Origin: Pseudomonadota bacterium
GTDB lineage: Bacteria > Pseudomonadota > Alphaproteobacteria > Rhodospirillales > Casp-alpha2
DNA: 15,864 nucleotides
Reading direction: 5' to 3'
NCBI GenBank assembly: GCA_027620395.1
Contig: JAQBZY010000001.1
Location: 1 to 15,864 of the forward strand
The notes below the pieces were generated by a model. The model ran no database searches. It worked only from the letters and a program-made list of their open reading frames with translations, and was not told where the DNA came from. This document shows, one piece after another, positions 1-7,727 of this stretch; the first letter of the stretch is position 1, and each line of letters starts with the position of its first letter. The position numbers were made by a program, and so were the translations under genes.

Positions 1-930
1 AAGCGCGGTGATGAACGAGAAGAACGAGCCCGGGTCCAAGTTCTGGTGGATCACCCGGTAGCCGCCATAGACGATGACGACGGCAACCGCGCACCCGCCC
101 AGAGTCTCCATGATCGGGCTCGACAGCGCTCGGATCCTGGCCGACTTAACGGTCAAGTGGAAGATACGTTCGACCAGGCCTTCGACCCGCTTGGCCTCAT
201 AGTCCTCCATGCCGTAGGCCTTGACGACGCGGATGCCCTCGAAGCTTTGATCGAGAATGGCGGTGAAGAGGCCGCTTTCTTCCTGCGTGTTCGCCGTCAC
301 CTTGCGCATCCGTTTGCCCAAGCGGACGATCGGATAGATGGCGGCGGGAAAGACGAAAAACGAAATCGCCGCCAATTGCCAATCTTGGATGAACATCACT
401 GCAACGAGGCCGATCAGCGATAGCAAATCCTTGCCGAAGCCGGTGAGCGCGTTCGAGACCGCGACCCGCATGTTGTTGATGTCGATCAGGAACCGGGAAA
501 TCAGCCGACCCGCCGGGGTGGCATGGAAGAAGCCCAAATCCATGCCGATCAAATGCCGATACAGCTTGTTTTGATTGTCGGCGACGATGCGAAGCCCGAC
601 GTGCGCCATCAACAAGGATTGCCCGTAACTGGAAATACCCTTGGTGGCGAAGGTCGCCAGCACGGCCGCCGCGACCCACATCAGCAGGTCTTCGTTCCTG
701 GCGATGAACACCTCATTGACGACCGGCTTCATCAGCCAAGCCGAAAGTGCCGTCGTCACCGAGACGACCGCCATGCAGCCAAGCGCGGCTGACAGTTGCG
801 ACCAATACGGACGTAGATTGTCCCTGGCCAGCCGGCCGACCAAGGCCGCTGTCGGCAGGTGCTCGCCGGGATTGGTATCGTCGTTTCTTTCCAAGGTCTT
901 GCTGCCCTTTGCTCGAATCGGGCGGACCAT
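1..930 (-). CDS. MsbA-like ABC exporter, N-terminal part (cut by window edge)
   Basis: Read on the minus strand from an ATG at 928-930, the frame stays open for 310 codons to the window edge, so the C-terminal ATPase half is missing here. The visible part is the six-helix exporter membrane domain. A short polar N-terminus is followed by hydrophobic segments around residues 50-70, 80-100, 160-180, 185-200 and 275-295. Family motifs include FFHATPAGRLISR after helix 2 and the EGIRVVKAYGMED coupling-loop region. Full-length family members are near 600 residues, with fused TM and nucleotide-binding domains, and usually act as homodimers. MsbA relatives flip lipid A or other lipids across the inner membrane; the substrate here cannot be read from this half. 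No strong ribosome site is seen; an AGGGG lies about 13 bases upstream of the ATG. It is transcribed divergently from the hydrolase at 1071. Family certain; MsbA versus another lipid or drug exporter is inference. Confidence 0.88.
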   Translation of the reverse strand, partial: MVRPIRAKGSKTLERNDDTNPGEHLPTAALVGRLARDNLRPYWSQLSAALGCMAVVSVTTALSAWLMKPVVNEVFIARNEDLLMWVAAAVLATFATKGISSYGQSLLMAHVGLRIVADNQNKLYRHLIGMDLGFFHATPAGRLISRFLIDINNMRVAVSNALTGFGKDLLSLIGLVAVMFIQDWQLAAISFFVFPAAIYPIVRLGKRMRKVTANTQEESGLFTAILDQSFEGIRVVKAYGMEDYEAKRVEGLVERIFHLTVKSARIRALSSPIMETLGGCAVAVVIVYGGYRVIHQNLDPGSFFSFITAL

Positions 931-1058
931 ACCACGCGGCAAGCCCCTGGCCAACGGCGGCGCTGCCGATTGGGGCGCACCCATCGGAAGGCTTCGGGGT
1001 CCAAAAAATGTCATTTGCCCGCACTGCCGAGGATGGCAAAAGTGTTGGCATAGCTTCC

Positions 1059-1063
1059 GGAGG
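1059..1063 (+). promoter_or_regulatory. Ribosome binding site that fixes the hydrolase start
   Basis: GGAGG lies 7 bases before a GTG at 1071-1073. The frame is open far upstream (to about 747), with ATGs at 1008 and 1086, but only the GTG has a consensus Shine-Dalgarno at proper spacing. Starting at this GTG also gives a classic signal peptide with an Arg-Lys-Arg n-region. Confidence 0.7.
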
Positions 1064-1070
1064 TCGGTCA

Positions 1071-2156
1071 GTGGCAAGAAAAAGAATGAGCTTCATCTTC
1101 CTGTTCCTCATGGCGTATCCGGGCGGCGCGACGGCGTTCCAACACGAGCCGGCCGAGCTTGCCGTCACCATCAAGGGCCGGGCGCACCGGCTGGAGGCGC
1201 TGATCGTCAAGCTGGACGGCGCCGGGCCGTTTCCATTGGCCGTGATTTCACATGGCTCGCCCAGAAAGGCGGAAGATCGCGCCAAGGCGATCCCGAACGG
1301 CCTTTCGAGGCAGGCCGAGGAATTCGCGGCGCATGGATATCTGACGGCGGTCGTGATGCGGCGCAACTATGGCCGCTCGAGCGGTGAATGGGCGGAATCC
1401 TATGACGGTTGCAAATTCGGCGCTTACGAGCAGGGCGGCAACGGCAGTGCCGACGATATCGCGGCTGCTATCGGCGTATTGTCGGCAAGACCCGACGTCG
1501 ACGCGGCGACGATCGTCGCCATCGGGCAGTCCGCCGGTGGTTTCGGCTCGCTGGCCTACGCGGCCCGCAATCCAAAAGGACTGAAGGCGGCGATCAATTT
1601 CGCTGGCGGCCGTGGCTCGCAGGGTAAGTGGGACGTCTGCCAGGAGGGCCGGTTGTTGGATGCGTTCGAGGTATTTGGCAAGACCGCCAAGGTGCCATCG
1701 CTTTGGGTCTACGCCGAAAACGACAATTACTTCGGCCCTAATCTGGCCCAGGAGATGCTGGCCCGTTATGCCAAAGCAGGCGCACCAGTAATATTCTTCA
1801 AGGCGCCGCCGTTCGGTGACGACGGACACCGACTGTTCAGTAGAGGGTCCGGTATCGCGATCTGGCGGGATCAGGTGCGAAAATTTTTACATGCATCGGC
1901 GTTGCCCGTTGCCGCCGCATTGCCGACGCTCGATGCACCAAACCTGCCGCCGCCGTCCATGCTCGGCAATCGCGGCCGGGAACACTGGCAGCGCTATTTG
2001 TTGGAGCCCGATCATCGCGCCTTCGCAGCGTCTTCCGATAACCATTTTGGTTGGCGATCCGGGCAGCGGACCGTCGAGGATGCGCGGACTGGCGCGCTCA
2101 AGAATTGCAAGGGCGAGTGCAAAATCCTCAACGTCGACGGCAAGCCGTCCGAGTAG
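1071..2156 (+). CDS. Secreted alpha/beta hydrolase (dienelactone-hydrolase-like) with extra C-terminal tail
   Basis: The protein has 361 residues with a GTG start chosen from the GGAGG site 7 bases upstream. Residues 1-22 look like a signal peptide: charged VARKR, then a hydrophobic stretch ending in an Ala-rich cleavage region (GGATAF). An alpha/beta hydrolase domain spans about residues 28-275. It shows an HGSP oxyanion-type loop at 61-64, the nucleophile elbow GQSAGG with Ser154, a likely acid Asp218 in YAENDNYFGP, and His253 in DDGHRLF. This is the layout of dienelactone-hydrolase or acetyl-esterase-like enzymes; substrate unknown. Residues about 300-361 form a separate tail (EHWQRYL, HFGWRSGQRTVEDA, paired cysteines in CKGEC at 346 and 350) not needed for the hydrolase fold. 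The tail resembles short repeats found at the ends of other secreted alphaproteobacterial proteins, but I cannot name the family. It stands alone on this strand, 137 bp before the lipid kinase. Confidence 0.85.
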   Translation: MARKRMSFIFLFLMAYPGGATAFQHEPAELAVTIKGRAHRLEALIVKLDGAGPFPLAVISHGSPRKAEDRAKAIPNGLSRQAEEFAAHGYLTAVVMRRNYGRSSGEWAESYDGCKFGAYEQGGNGSADDIAAAIGVLSARPDVDAATIVAIGQSAGGFGSLAYAARNPKGLKAAINFAGGRGSQGKWDVCQEGRLLDAFEVFGKTAKVPSLWVYAENDNYFGPNLAQEMLARYAKAGAPVIFFKAPPFGDDGHRLFSRGSGIAIWRDQVRKFLHASALPVAAALPTLDAPNLPPPSMLGNRGREHWQRYLLEPDHRAFAASSDNHFGWRSGQRTVEDARTGALKNCKGECKILNVDGKPSE

Positions 2157-2293
2157 GCGCCGTCAGTCCGCCGCCGGCATCGACTTCTCTATCGCATTCG
2201 CTAATACTTTCGCCCGGTGAAAATGATTTTTGGAAGAGAGTGTGTGGTCGTGAGAGCAATCCCCATACAAGCAGATCACCTGGCTTGGGCGAG

Positions 2294-3187
2294 ATGATCA
2301 ATGCCCCGGCACGCCCGGCACGGCGCGTCCTCGTCATCCACAATCCGACCGCCGGCTGGCGTCGGCGGCGACGCTTCGAGCGGATTCTAGCAGCGCTGAT
2401 CGGCGAAGGTCTCGATATCCGGGTCCGCCGGACGACCAAGCGCGGCGATGCCGAAGCCTTCGCAGCCGAAGCGACCGCCGCCGAGTTCGATGTCGTCGCC
2501 ATCGCCGGCGGCGACGGCACCATCAACGAGGCCGTCAACGGCTTGACCGATCCCAATCTCGCGCTGGCCGTCATTCCGCTCGGAACGGCAAATGTTTTGG
2601 CGCATGAAATCGGACTTGGCGGCGCGCCCGCCGACATCGCCCGGACCATCGCCATCGGAGAACCCCGGGCGATATCGGTCGGCGTGGTCAACGGCCGCAA
2701 GTTCGTGATGATGGCCGGCGTCGGCTTCGATGCCTTCGTGATCGCCTCCATCAGGCCGTGTCTGAAGCGCGTCCTCGGCAAAACGGCCTACGTCCTGACG
2801 ACGCTGTGGGCGTTGTTCCGCTTCAAGTTTCCGCGCTATCGGGTGACCGTGGACGGCAAGACTTTCGATGTCGCGTCGGCGGTGATCGCCAACGGGCATT
2901 ATTACGGCGGCACCTTCGTCTGCGCGCCTGAGGCCCGGCTTTGGGATCCGACGTTGCACGTCTGCCTGTTCCTTGGCGGCGGCGCCTGGAGGACGCTGCA
3001 ATACGCCGCCGCGCTGACGTTCGGCCGCTTGGATCGGCTATCCGATGTGGTGGTGGTGCCAGCCAACGCGATCGAGGTCGAGCCCGTCGATCACGGCCCG
3101 GTGCAGGGCGACGGCGACGTGCTGGCGCACCTGCCGGCCAGGATTTCGCTGCTGCCGGCGGCGCTTCGGATTCTGGTTCCGGCGTAA
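2294..3187 (+). CDS. YegS/DAGK-family lipid kinase
   Basis: The product has 297 residues. The start is ATG 2294, where homology to the family begins (RRVLVIHNPTAG); no clear Shine-Dalgarno is seen, only a weak GGGCGAG just upstream. The N-terminal diacylglycerol-kinase catalytic domain shows NPTAG at 17-21, the nucleotide-binding loop GGDGT at 72-76 followed by INEAVNGL, and PLGTANVLAHEIGL from 95. The C-terminal beta-sandwich domain carries VMMAGVGFDA and NGHYYGG. Length and motifs fit bacterial YegS/BmrU-type lipid kinases, which phosphorylate diacylglycerol, phosphatidylglycerol or a sphingoid-type lipid with ATP at the inner face of the membrane. The actual lipid cannot be told from sequence. 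It has no obvious operon partner and converges on pmbA, with a palindromic repeat between them. Confidence 0.9.
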   Translation: MINAPARPARRVLVIHNPTAGWRRRRRFERILAALIGEGLDIRVRRTTKRGDAEAFAAEATAAEFDVVAIAGGDGTINEAVNGLTDPNLALAVIPLGTANVLAHEIGLGGAPADIARTIAIGEPRAISVGVVNGRKFVMMAGVGFDAFVIASIRPCLKRVLGKTAYVLTTLWALFRFKFPRYRVTVDGKTFDVASAVIANGHYYGGTFVCAPEARLWDPTLHVCLFLGGGAWRTLQYAAALTFGRLDRLSDVVVVPANAIEVEPVDHGPVQGDGDVLAHLPARISLLPAALRILVPA

Positions 3188-3195
3188 CTCTCCTT

Positions 3196-3228
3196 CGTCA
3201 TTCCCGCCACGCGCACGCGGGGATGACG
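3196..3228. repeat. REP-like palindrome between convergent 3' ends
   Basis: Left arm CGTCATTCCCGC (3196-3207) pairs with right arm GCGGGGATGACG (3217-3228) across a 9-base loop, with 11 Watson-Crick pairs and one mismatch or G-U pair. The CGTCATTCCCGC core is a widely dispersed intergenic palindrome in proteobacterial genomes. Sitting between the lipid-kinase stop (3187) and the pmbA stop (3240), it could terminate transcription in both directions. There is no T-tract, so intrinsic termination is not proven. Confidence 0.7.
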
Positions 3229-3239
3229 GGATTGGTGGG

Positions 3240-4583
3240 TTACCGCCCGGCCAGCATCATGCCGTCGACGCGGAGCGTTGGTGCGTTGGTGCCATACTTG
3301 AATTCAAGATCATCCGCCGGAGTCATGTTCAGGAACATGTCCTTCAAGTTGCCGGCGATGGTGACTTCGTTGACCGGGTGCGTGATCTCGCCCCGTTCGA
3401 TCCAGAAGCCGGCGGCGCCACGGCTGTAATCGCCGTTGACGCCGTTGACGCCCATGCCGATCAGTTCGGTAACGTAAAATCCCGCTTCCACGCCGCCGAT
3501 CAGTTCGTCGCGGGAGACACGGCCCGGCGCCATGTAAAGATTGGTCGCCGACGGTGACGGCGGACCGCCGGTGCCGCGGGACGCATGCCCGGTGGTCTTC
3601 ATTCCTAATTGCCGGGACGTCGCCAGATCGAGAATCCAGCTCTGCAGCACACCGGCCTGGACAATGTCGCGCTCCGCCGTTGCGATCCCTTCGCCGTCGA
3701 ACGGTTTCGAGCGTAATCCGCGCTGGCGCAACGGATCGTCGACGATCCGGATACCGGCGCCGAAAAGCTGCTTTCCCAATGCGTCTTTCAGAAACGTCGT
3801 GCCGCGCGCCACCGCCTGGCCGTTGATGGCGCCGGCCAGATGTCCGACCAACGATTTGGCGACGCGGGGGTCATAAATGATCGGCAACGCAGCACTTTCG
3901 GCTTTCTGGGGACCGAGCCTTCGGACGGCGCGGCGGCCGGCTTCGGTGCCGATCGAGGTCGGGTCGGGGAGGTCCTCTAGATGCACCGCCGATACATATT
4001 CGCCGTCCCGCTCCATGCCGGTGCCGGTGCCGGCCAGGACGCTGACGCCGATGGAGAAGTGCGAACCCTGGCGGCGGCCGGAAAATCCATTGCTGGCGAC
4101 GAGATGCAACGTGCTTTTGGAAAAGCCGATACCGGCACCTTCCGAATTGCTGACGCCGTCGACGGCCCTGGCCGCATCCTCGAGTTTGAGTGCCGTCTCG
4201 ATCATCCACTCGGCACTCGGTTCGGCGCCGTCGAATTCGTCGAGATTGGGGATATCGCGGGCCAGAAGATCGGGGTCTGCGAGGCCGCAAAACCGGTCCT
4301 GGGGAACGACTTTGGCCATGGCAATGGCGCGTTCGACCATTTCCCGGGTGGCGGCGGGAGACGGATCGGACGTCGACACCAGTGCTTGGCGCCGCCCGAT
4401 CAGAACCCTGAGTCCGATGTCGGTGCTTTCGGCGCGCTCGATGTCCTCGGTCTTGCCGAGCCGGCACGATAGACTGGCCGACGCGGCCTCGATCAAAAGT
4501 GCATCGGCGGCCTCGGCGCCGGCTTTCAGCGCCATTTCGATCAGGCCGGCAAGCAGATCCGGGGGGGCGTCGGGACGGGACAT
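3240..4583 (-). CDS. pmbA: TldE/PmbA-family metalloprotease subunit
   Basis: The product has 447 residues, close to the usual 450 of PmbA (TldE). The ATG at 4581-4583 was chosen because GGAG precedes it by 7 bases and family homology starts there; the frame extends further upstream without support. The conserved middle segment around VGHLAGAINGQAVARGTTFL (246-265) and the C-terminal block TELIGMGVNGVNGDYSRGAAG (372-392) through GNLKDMFLNM (411-420) match the family. No HExxxH zinc motif is present, which separates PmbA/TldE from its catalytic partner TldD. In Enterobacteria the TldD-TldE complex degrades unfolded peptides in the cytoplasm, matures microcin B17 and destroys the CcdA antitoxin. 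TldD is not in this window. The gene diverges from korA and converges on the lipid kinase. Confidence 0.94.
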   Translation of the reverse strand: MSRPDAPPDLLAGLIEMALKAGAEAADALLIEAASASLSCRLGKTEDIERAESTDIGLRVLIGRRQALVSTSDPSPAATREMVERAIAMAKVVPQDRFCGLADPDLLARDIPNLDEFDGAEPSAEWMIETALKLEDAARAVDGVSNSEGAGIGFSKSTLHLVASNGFSGRRQGSHFSIGVSVLAGTGTGMERDGEYVSAVHLEDLPDPTSIGTEAGRRAVRRLGPQKAESAALPIIYDPRVAKSLVGHLAGAINGQAVARGTTFLKDALGKQLFGAGIRIVDDPLRQRGLRSKPFDGEGIATAERDIVQAGVLQSWILDLATSRQLGMKTTGHASRGTGGPPSPSATNLYMAPGRVSRDELIGGVEAGFYVTELIGMGVNGVNGDYSRGAAGFWIERGEITHPVNEVTIAGNLKDMFLNMTPADDLEFKYGTNAPTLRVDGMMLAGR

Positions 4584-4668
4584 GTGGCAACTCCAGTGGT
4601 TTTTCACAATTCCAAACTGGAATATCGTGCCCTGACCCAAAGATTGCCAGCACATACGCCAGTTATTC

Positions 4669-4697
4669 TTGTTCGGACACCGCGCCAACCCTATATT
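4669..4697 (+). promoter_or_regulatory. Predicted sigma70-type promoter for the korAB operon
   Basis: TTGTTC (4669-4674) and TATATT (4692-4697) are separated by exactly 17 bases in the 196-bp divergent gap between pmbA and korA. The -10 is an AT-rich spot in a GC-rich region. Transcription would start near 4704, leaving a leader of roughly 75 bases before korA. Motif-based prediction only. Confidence 0.5.
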
Positions 4698-4779
4698 CGG
4701 CGACACAGGCAGCCGGTTTCGGCGAGGTGCCGGGGCCTTTTCCCGGTGGGGCACGGTCCAGCCGGCACGGAATTTCCAA

Positions 4780-6663
4780 ATGACCCTGATCGACAAAATC
4801 TTGCAAAATCCGGTGCCCGGTTCGGCGCGGGAAGAATTGGAATCGGCGGTGGTCCGGTTCGCCGGCGATTCCGGTGACGGCATGCAGTTGACCGGTGACC
4901 AATTCACCCTGGCCACCGCCATCGCCGGCAACGATCTGGCGACCTTCCCCGATTACCCCGCTGAAATCCGAGCTCCGGCCGGCACGACATTCGGGGTCTC
5001 GTCATTCCAGATCAATTTCGGCGCCAGGCGGATCATGACGTCGGGGGATCAATTCGATACCCTGGTGGCCATGAATCCAGCCGCGCTTTACGTCGAGGCG
5101 TCGAATTTGAAGCCCGGCGGATTGCTGATCGTCGACACCGGCAGCTTCACCGAACGGAATCTCAGAAAGGCCGGGTACGACACCAATCCATTGCACGACG
5201 GAAGCATCGACAAGTTCCGAACCATCGCCATCGACATTTCGGCGATGACTTTGGAAGCGGTCAAGCCGTTTGGCTTGTCGCAGAAGGACGCGCTTAGGTG
5301 CAAGAATCTATGGACGCTCGGGTTTGTCTATTGGCTGTTCGGCCGCCAACGCCACGCGACGCAGCAATGGCTTAAGACCAAGTTCGCCAAGCGGCCCGAT
5401 ATCGCTGACGCCAACATCGCCGCGCTCAATGCCGGCCACGCCATGGCCGAAACGGCGGAGCTGCCGAGCGGCGTGCACGGCTATCACATCGCGCCGGCGG
5501 AAATCGTCCCCGGCACCTATCGCACCGTCACCGGCACCCAGGCGCTGGCCTGGGGCCTGATCCATGGGCTTAAGCTGGCCGGGTTGGATGCGTTGTTTGC
5601 GTCCTACCCGATTACGCCGGCATCGCCTTTGCTGCACGTGCTGGCGCAAAATCAGCACCTCGGCATCACCACGTTCCAGGCCGAGGACGAAATCGCCGCC
5701 GTCGGCGCCGCCATTGGCGCATCCTTCGCCGGCACGCTGGGCATCACGTCGAGTTCGGGCCCCGGCATCGCGCTCAAGGGCGAGGCAATCGGCCTGGCGC
5801 TGTCCGCCGAATTGCCGCTGATCATCGTCAATTCACAGCGCGGTGGACCTTCGACCGGGCTTCCGACCAAGACCGAACAATCCGATCTTTATCAGGCCGT
5901 TTACGGACGCAATGCCGACGCGCCGCTTTGCGTCCTGTCGGCACGTTCGGCGGCGGACTGTTTCGACGTCGCCATCGAGGCGGTTCGCATCGCCACTAAA
6001 TACATGACGCCGGTGATCTTATTGACCGACGGCTACATCGCCAATGCCGCCGAGCCGTGGCGGATTCCGGAATTGGATCAGTACGCGCCGTTCGCCGTCG
6101 AGTTCCGAACCGAGAAAGCCGGCTTCCACCCATTTCTGCGCAATCCGGAAACCTTGGCCCGGGTCTGGGCCAAGCCGGGCACGCCCGGACTCGAGCACCG
6201 GATCGGCGGTATCGAGCGTAACTTCGATACCGGCCATATTTCGTACGATCCCGACAACCATCATAAGATGACGAAAATCCGCGCCGCCAAGATCGACGGC
6301 ATCGCCGCCGATGTGCCGGAACAGGCGATCGAGATCGGTCAAGCGGGCGCCAGGCTCGGCGTCGTCGGCTGGGGTTCGACCTACGGTCCGATCAACCGCG
6401 CCGTCGACAACTTGATCCGGCGCGGCCACGGCGTCGCTCATATTCATGTCCGGAACATTTGGCCGTTACCAAGAAACCTCGGGTCGCTGCTGAAGGGATT
6501 CGATCGAATTCTGGTTCCTGAGATGAACAACGGCCAACTGGTGACATTGCTCCGCGCCCAGTATCTGGTCGATGCTCGGGGCCTCAACAAAATCGCCGGA
6601 CAACCGTTCAAGATCGCCGAGATCGAGACTGCCATCCTCGCCGAATTGGAGCGCACGCCATGA
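4780..6663 (+). CDS. korA: 2-oxoacid (2-oxoglutarate):ferredoxin oxidoreductase, fused gamma-alpha subunit
   Basis: The product has 627 residues. The start is ATG 4780 (CGGAA 8 bases upstream); the frame extends to 4669 but that part overlaps the predicted promoter. The N-terminal gamma domain, about residues 22-195, carries VVRFAGDSGDGMQLTGDQF. The alpha domain follows from about 245, with the pyrimidine-binding YPITPAS motif at 276-282 and RGGPSTGLPTKTEQSDL from 354. The gamma-alpha fusion plus a separate 341-residue beta subunit is the two-subunit KorAB architecture known from Mycobacterium and some Alphaproteobacteria. The enzyme oxidatively decarboxylates 2-oxoglutarate with CoA to succinyl-CoA and CO2, reducing ferredoxin, or runs in reverse to fix CO2. 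No ferredoxin domain is fused. It overlaps korB by ATGA. Substrate choice among 2-oxoacids is inferred from subunit layout. Confidence 0.93.
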   Translation: MTLIDKILQNPVPGSAREELESAVVRFAGDSGDGMQLTGDQFTLATAIAGNDLATFPDYPAEIRAPAGTTFGVSSFQINFGARRIMTSGDQFDTLVAMNPAALYVEASNLKPGGLLIVDTGSFTERNLRKAGYDTNPLHDGSIDKFRTIAIDISAMTLEAVKPFGLSQKDALRCKNLWTLGFVYWLFGRQRHATQQWLKTKFAKRPDIADANIAALNAGHAMAETAELPSGVHGYHIAPAEIVPGTYRTVTGTQALAWGLIHGLKLAGLDALFASYPITPASPLLHVLAQNQHLGITTFQAEDEIAAVGAAIGASFAGTLGITSSSGPGIALKGEAIGLALSAELPLIIVNSQRGGPSTGLPTKTEQSDLYQAVYGRNADAPLCVLSARSAADCFDVAIEAVRIATKYMTPVILLTDGYIANAAEPWRIPELDQYAPFAVEFRTEKAGFHPFLRNPETLARVWAKPGTPGLEHRIGGIERNFDTGHISYDPDNHHKMTKIRAAKIDGIAADVPEQAIEIGQAGARLGVVGWGSTYGPINRAVDNLIRRGHGVAHIHVRNIWPLPRNLGSLLKGFDRILVPEMNNGQLVTLLRAQYLVDARGLNKIAGQPFKIAEIETAILAELERTP

Positions 6664-7685
6664 ACGAAGCATCGCCACCGGTCAAGCGCACGGCCAAGGA
6701 TTACGCCACCGATCAGGAAGTCCGTTGGTGCCCTGGTTGTGGCGATTACGCGATCCTCAGGGCCATGCTCAAGACCTTGGCCGATATCGAGGCCGATCCG
6801 GCCAACACCGTGTTTGTGTCCGGGATCGGTTGTGCCGCGCGCCTTCCCTATTATGTCGAGACGTATGGTTTCCACACCATCCATGGCCGGGCGCCGACGT
6901 TCGCCACCGGCATCAAGCTGGCCAATCCGGCGCTCGACGTCTGGGTTGTCGGCGGCGATGGCGACATGCTGTCGATCGGCGGCAATCATCTGTTGCATGT
7001 GCTCAGGCGCAACATCAACTTGCAGATTTTGCTGTTCAACAACGAGATTTACGGACTGACCAAGGGGCAGGCCTCGCCGACGTCTAGGATCGGTACCCGC
7101 TCGCCGTCGACACCGATGGGCTCCGTCGACGGACCGATCTCCGCTTGCCAGTTTGCGCTCGGCGCCGGCGCCCGGTTCGTGGCCCGCGGCATCGATACTC
7201 AGCAAAAGAATTTGCCCGAGGTATTTAAGCGGGCGCATGCGCATAAGGGCACCAGCTTCGTCGAGATTTTCCAAAACTGCATCGTCTACAACGACGGCGT
7301 TTTCGACAACTTCACCGCCAAGGCGGTCGCCGATGACCACCAGATCCACTGCGAGCATGGCCAGCCGCTTCTGTTCGGCGCCGACAACAAGAAGGGGCTC
7401 CGGCTCAACCCGGCGCGTCTCGAGATCGAGGCCGTGGAGATCGGCGACGATGGCCCCGAAGCGGCCGGCATATTGATCCACGACGAAACCAATCTTGCCT
7501 TGGCGCAGCGGTTGGCGGCCATGGATCAGCCGTTGCTGCCGGTCGCCATCGGTGTGCTTTATTGCAACCCGGCCAGGTCTTTCGACGACGGCGTGGCGGC
7601 GGTACGCGACGAAGCCAAGAAACGTGGCCGGGGCGATCTCAAGGCGACAATGCACGCCGGCCATACCTGGACCGTCGACGCCTGA
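6660..7685 (+). CDS. korB: 2-oxoacid (2-oxoglutarate):ferredoxin oxidoreductase, beta subunit
   Basis: The product has 341 residues and starts at ATG 6660, overlapping the korA stop by 4 bases with GGAG 8 bases upstream, so translation is likely coupled. The thiamine-diphosphate site is visible as GGDGDMLSIGGNH (98-110) ending with the paired NN at 127-128. Four cysteines placed as in related beta subunits, Cys24 and Cys27 (CPGCG), Cys58 (GIGCAAR) and Cys207 (EIFQNC), would hold one [4Fe-4S] cluster that passes electrons to ferredoxin. The TKGQASPTSR segment after NNEIYGL is typical of this family. With KorA it forms the complete heterodimer unit; the cluster and thiamine cofactor imply cytoplasmic, redox-linked catalysis. 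The next gene, a ferredoxin-NADP reductase, begins 42 bases later. Confidence 0.94.
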   Translation: MNEASPPVKRTAKDYATDQEVRWCPGCGDYAILRAMLKTLADIEADPANTVFVSGIGCAARLPYYVETYGFHTIHGRAPTFATGIKLANPALDVWVVGGDGDMLSIGGNHLLHVLRRNINLQILLFNNEIYGLTKGQASPTSRIGTRSPSTPMGSVDGPISACQFALGAGARFVARGIDTQQKNLPEVFKRAHAHKGTSFVEIFQNCIVYNDGVFDNFTAKAVADDHQIHCEHGQPLLFGADNKKGLRLNPARLEIEAVEIGDDGPEAAGILIHDETNLALAQRLAAMDQPLLPVAIGVLYCNPARSFDDGVAAVRDEAKKRGRGDLKATMHAGHTWTVDA

Positions 7686-7727
7686 TGCACGCTGGCCAGA
7701 ACCAAATCGGATATCGGGGCTGACGGC

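Noticed and set aside
747..1070. Upstream extension of the hydrolase frame, with ATG at 1008
   Set aside because: The frame is open, but there is no signal peptide or homology there, it overlaps the divergent exporter gene, and a consensus ribosome site supports GTG 1071.
2217..2293. In-frame upstream stretch reading CGRESNPHTSRSPGLGE before the lipid kinase, a pattern often seen as an artefact of antisense tRNA-like DNA
   Set aside because: I could not fold a complete tRNA or a proper T-arm on either strand; the segment is treated as plain intergenic DNA.
3877..4635. Plus-strand open frame opposite pmbA
   Set aside because: Ser/Arg/Ala-rich shadow of pmbA with no motif or ribosome site.
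4669..4779. Longer korA start at TTG 4669
   Set aside because: That segment holds the predicted promoter and shows no family homology; ATG 4780 fits.
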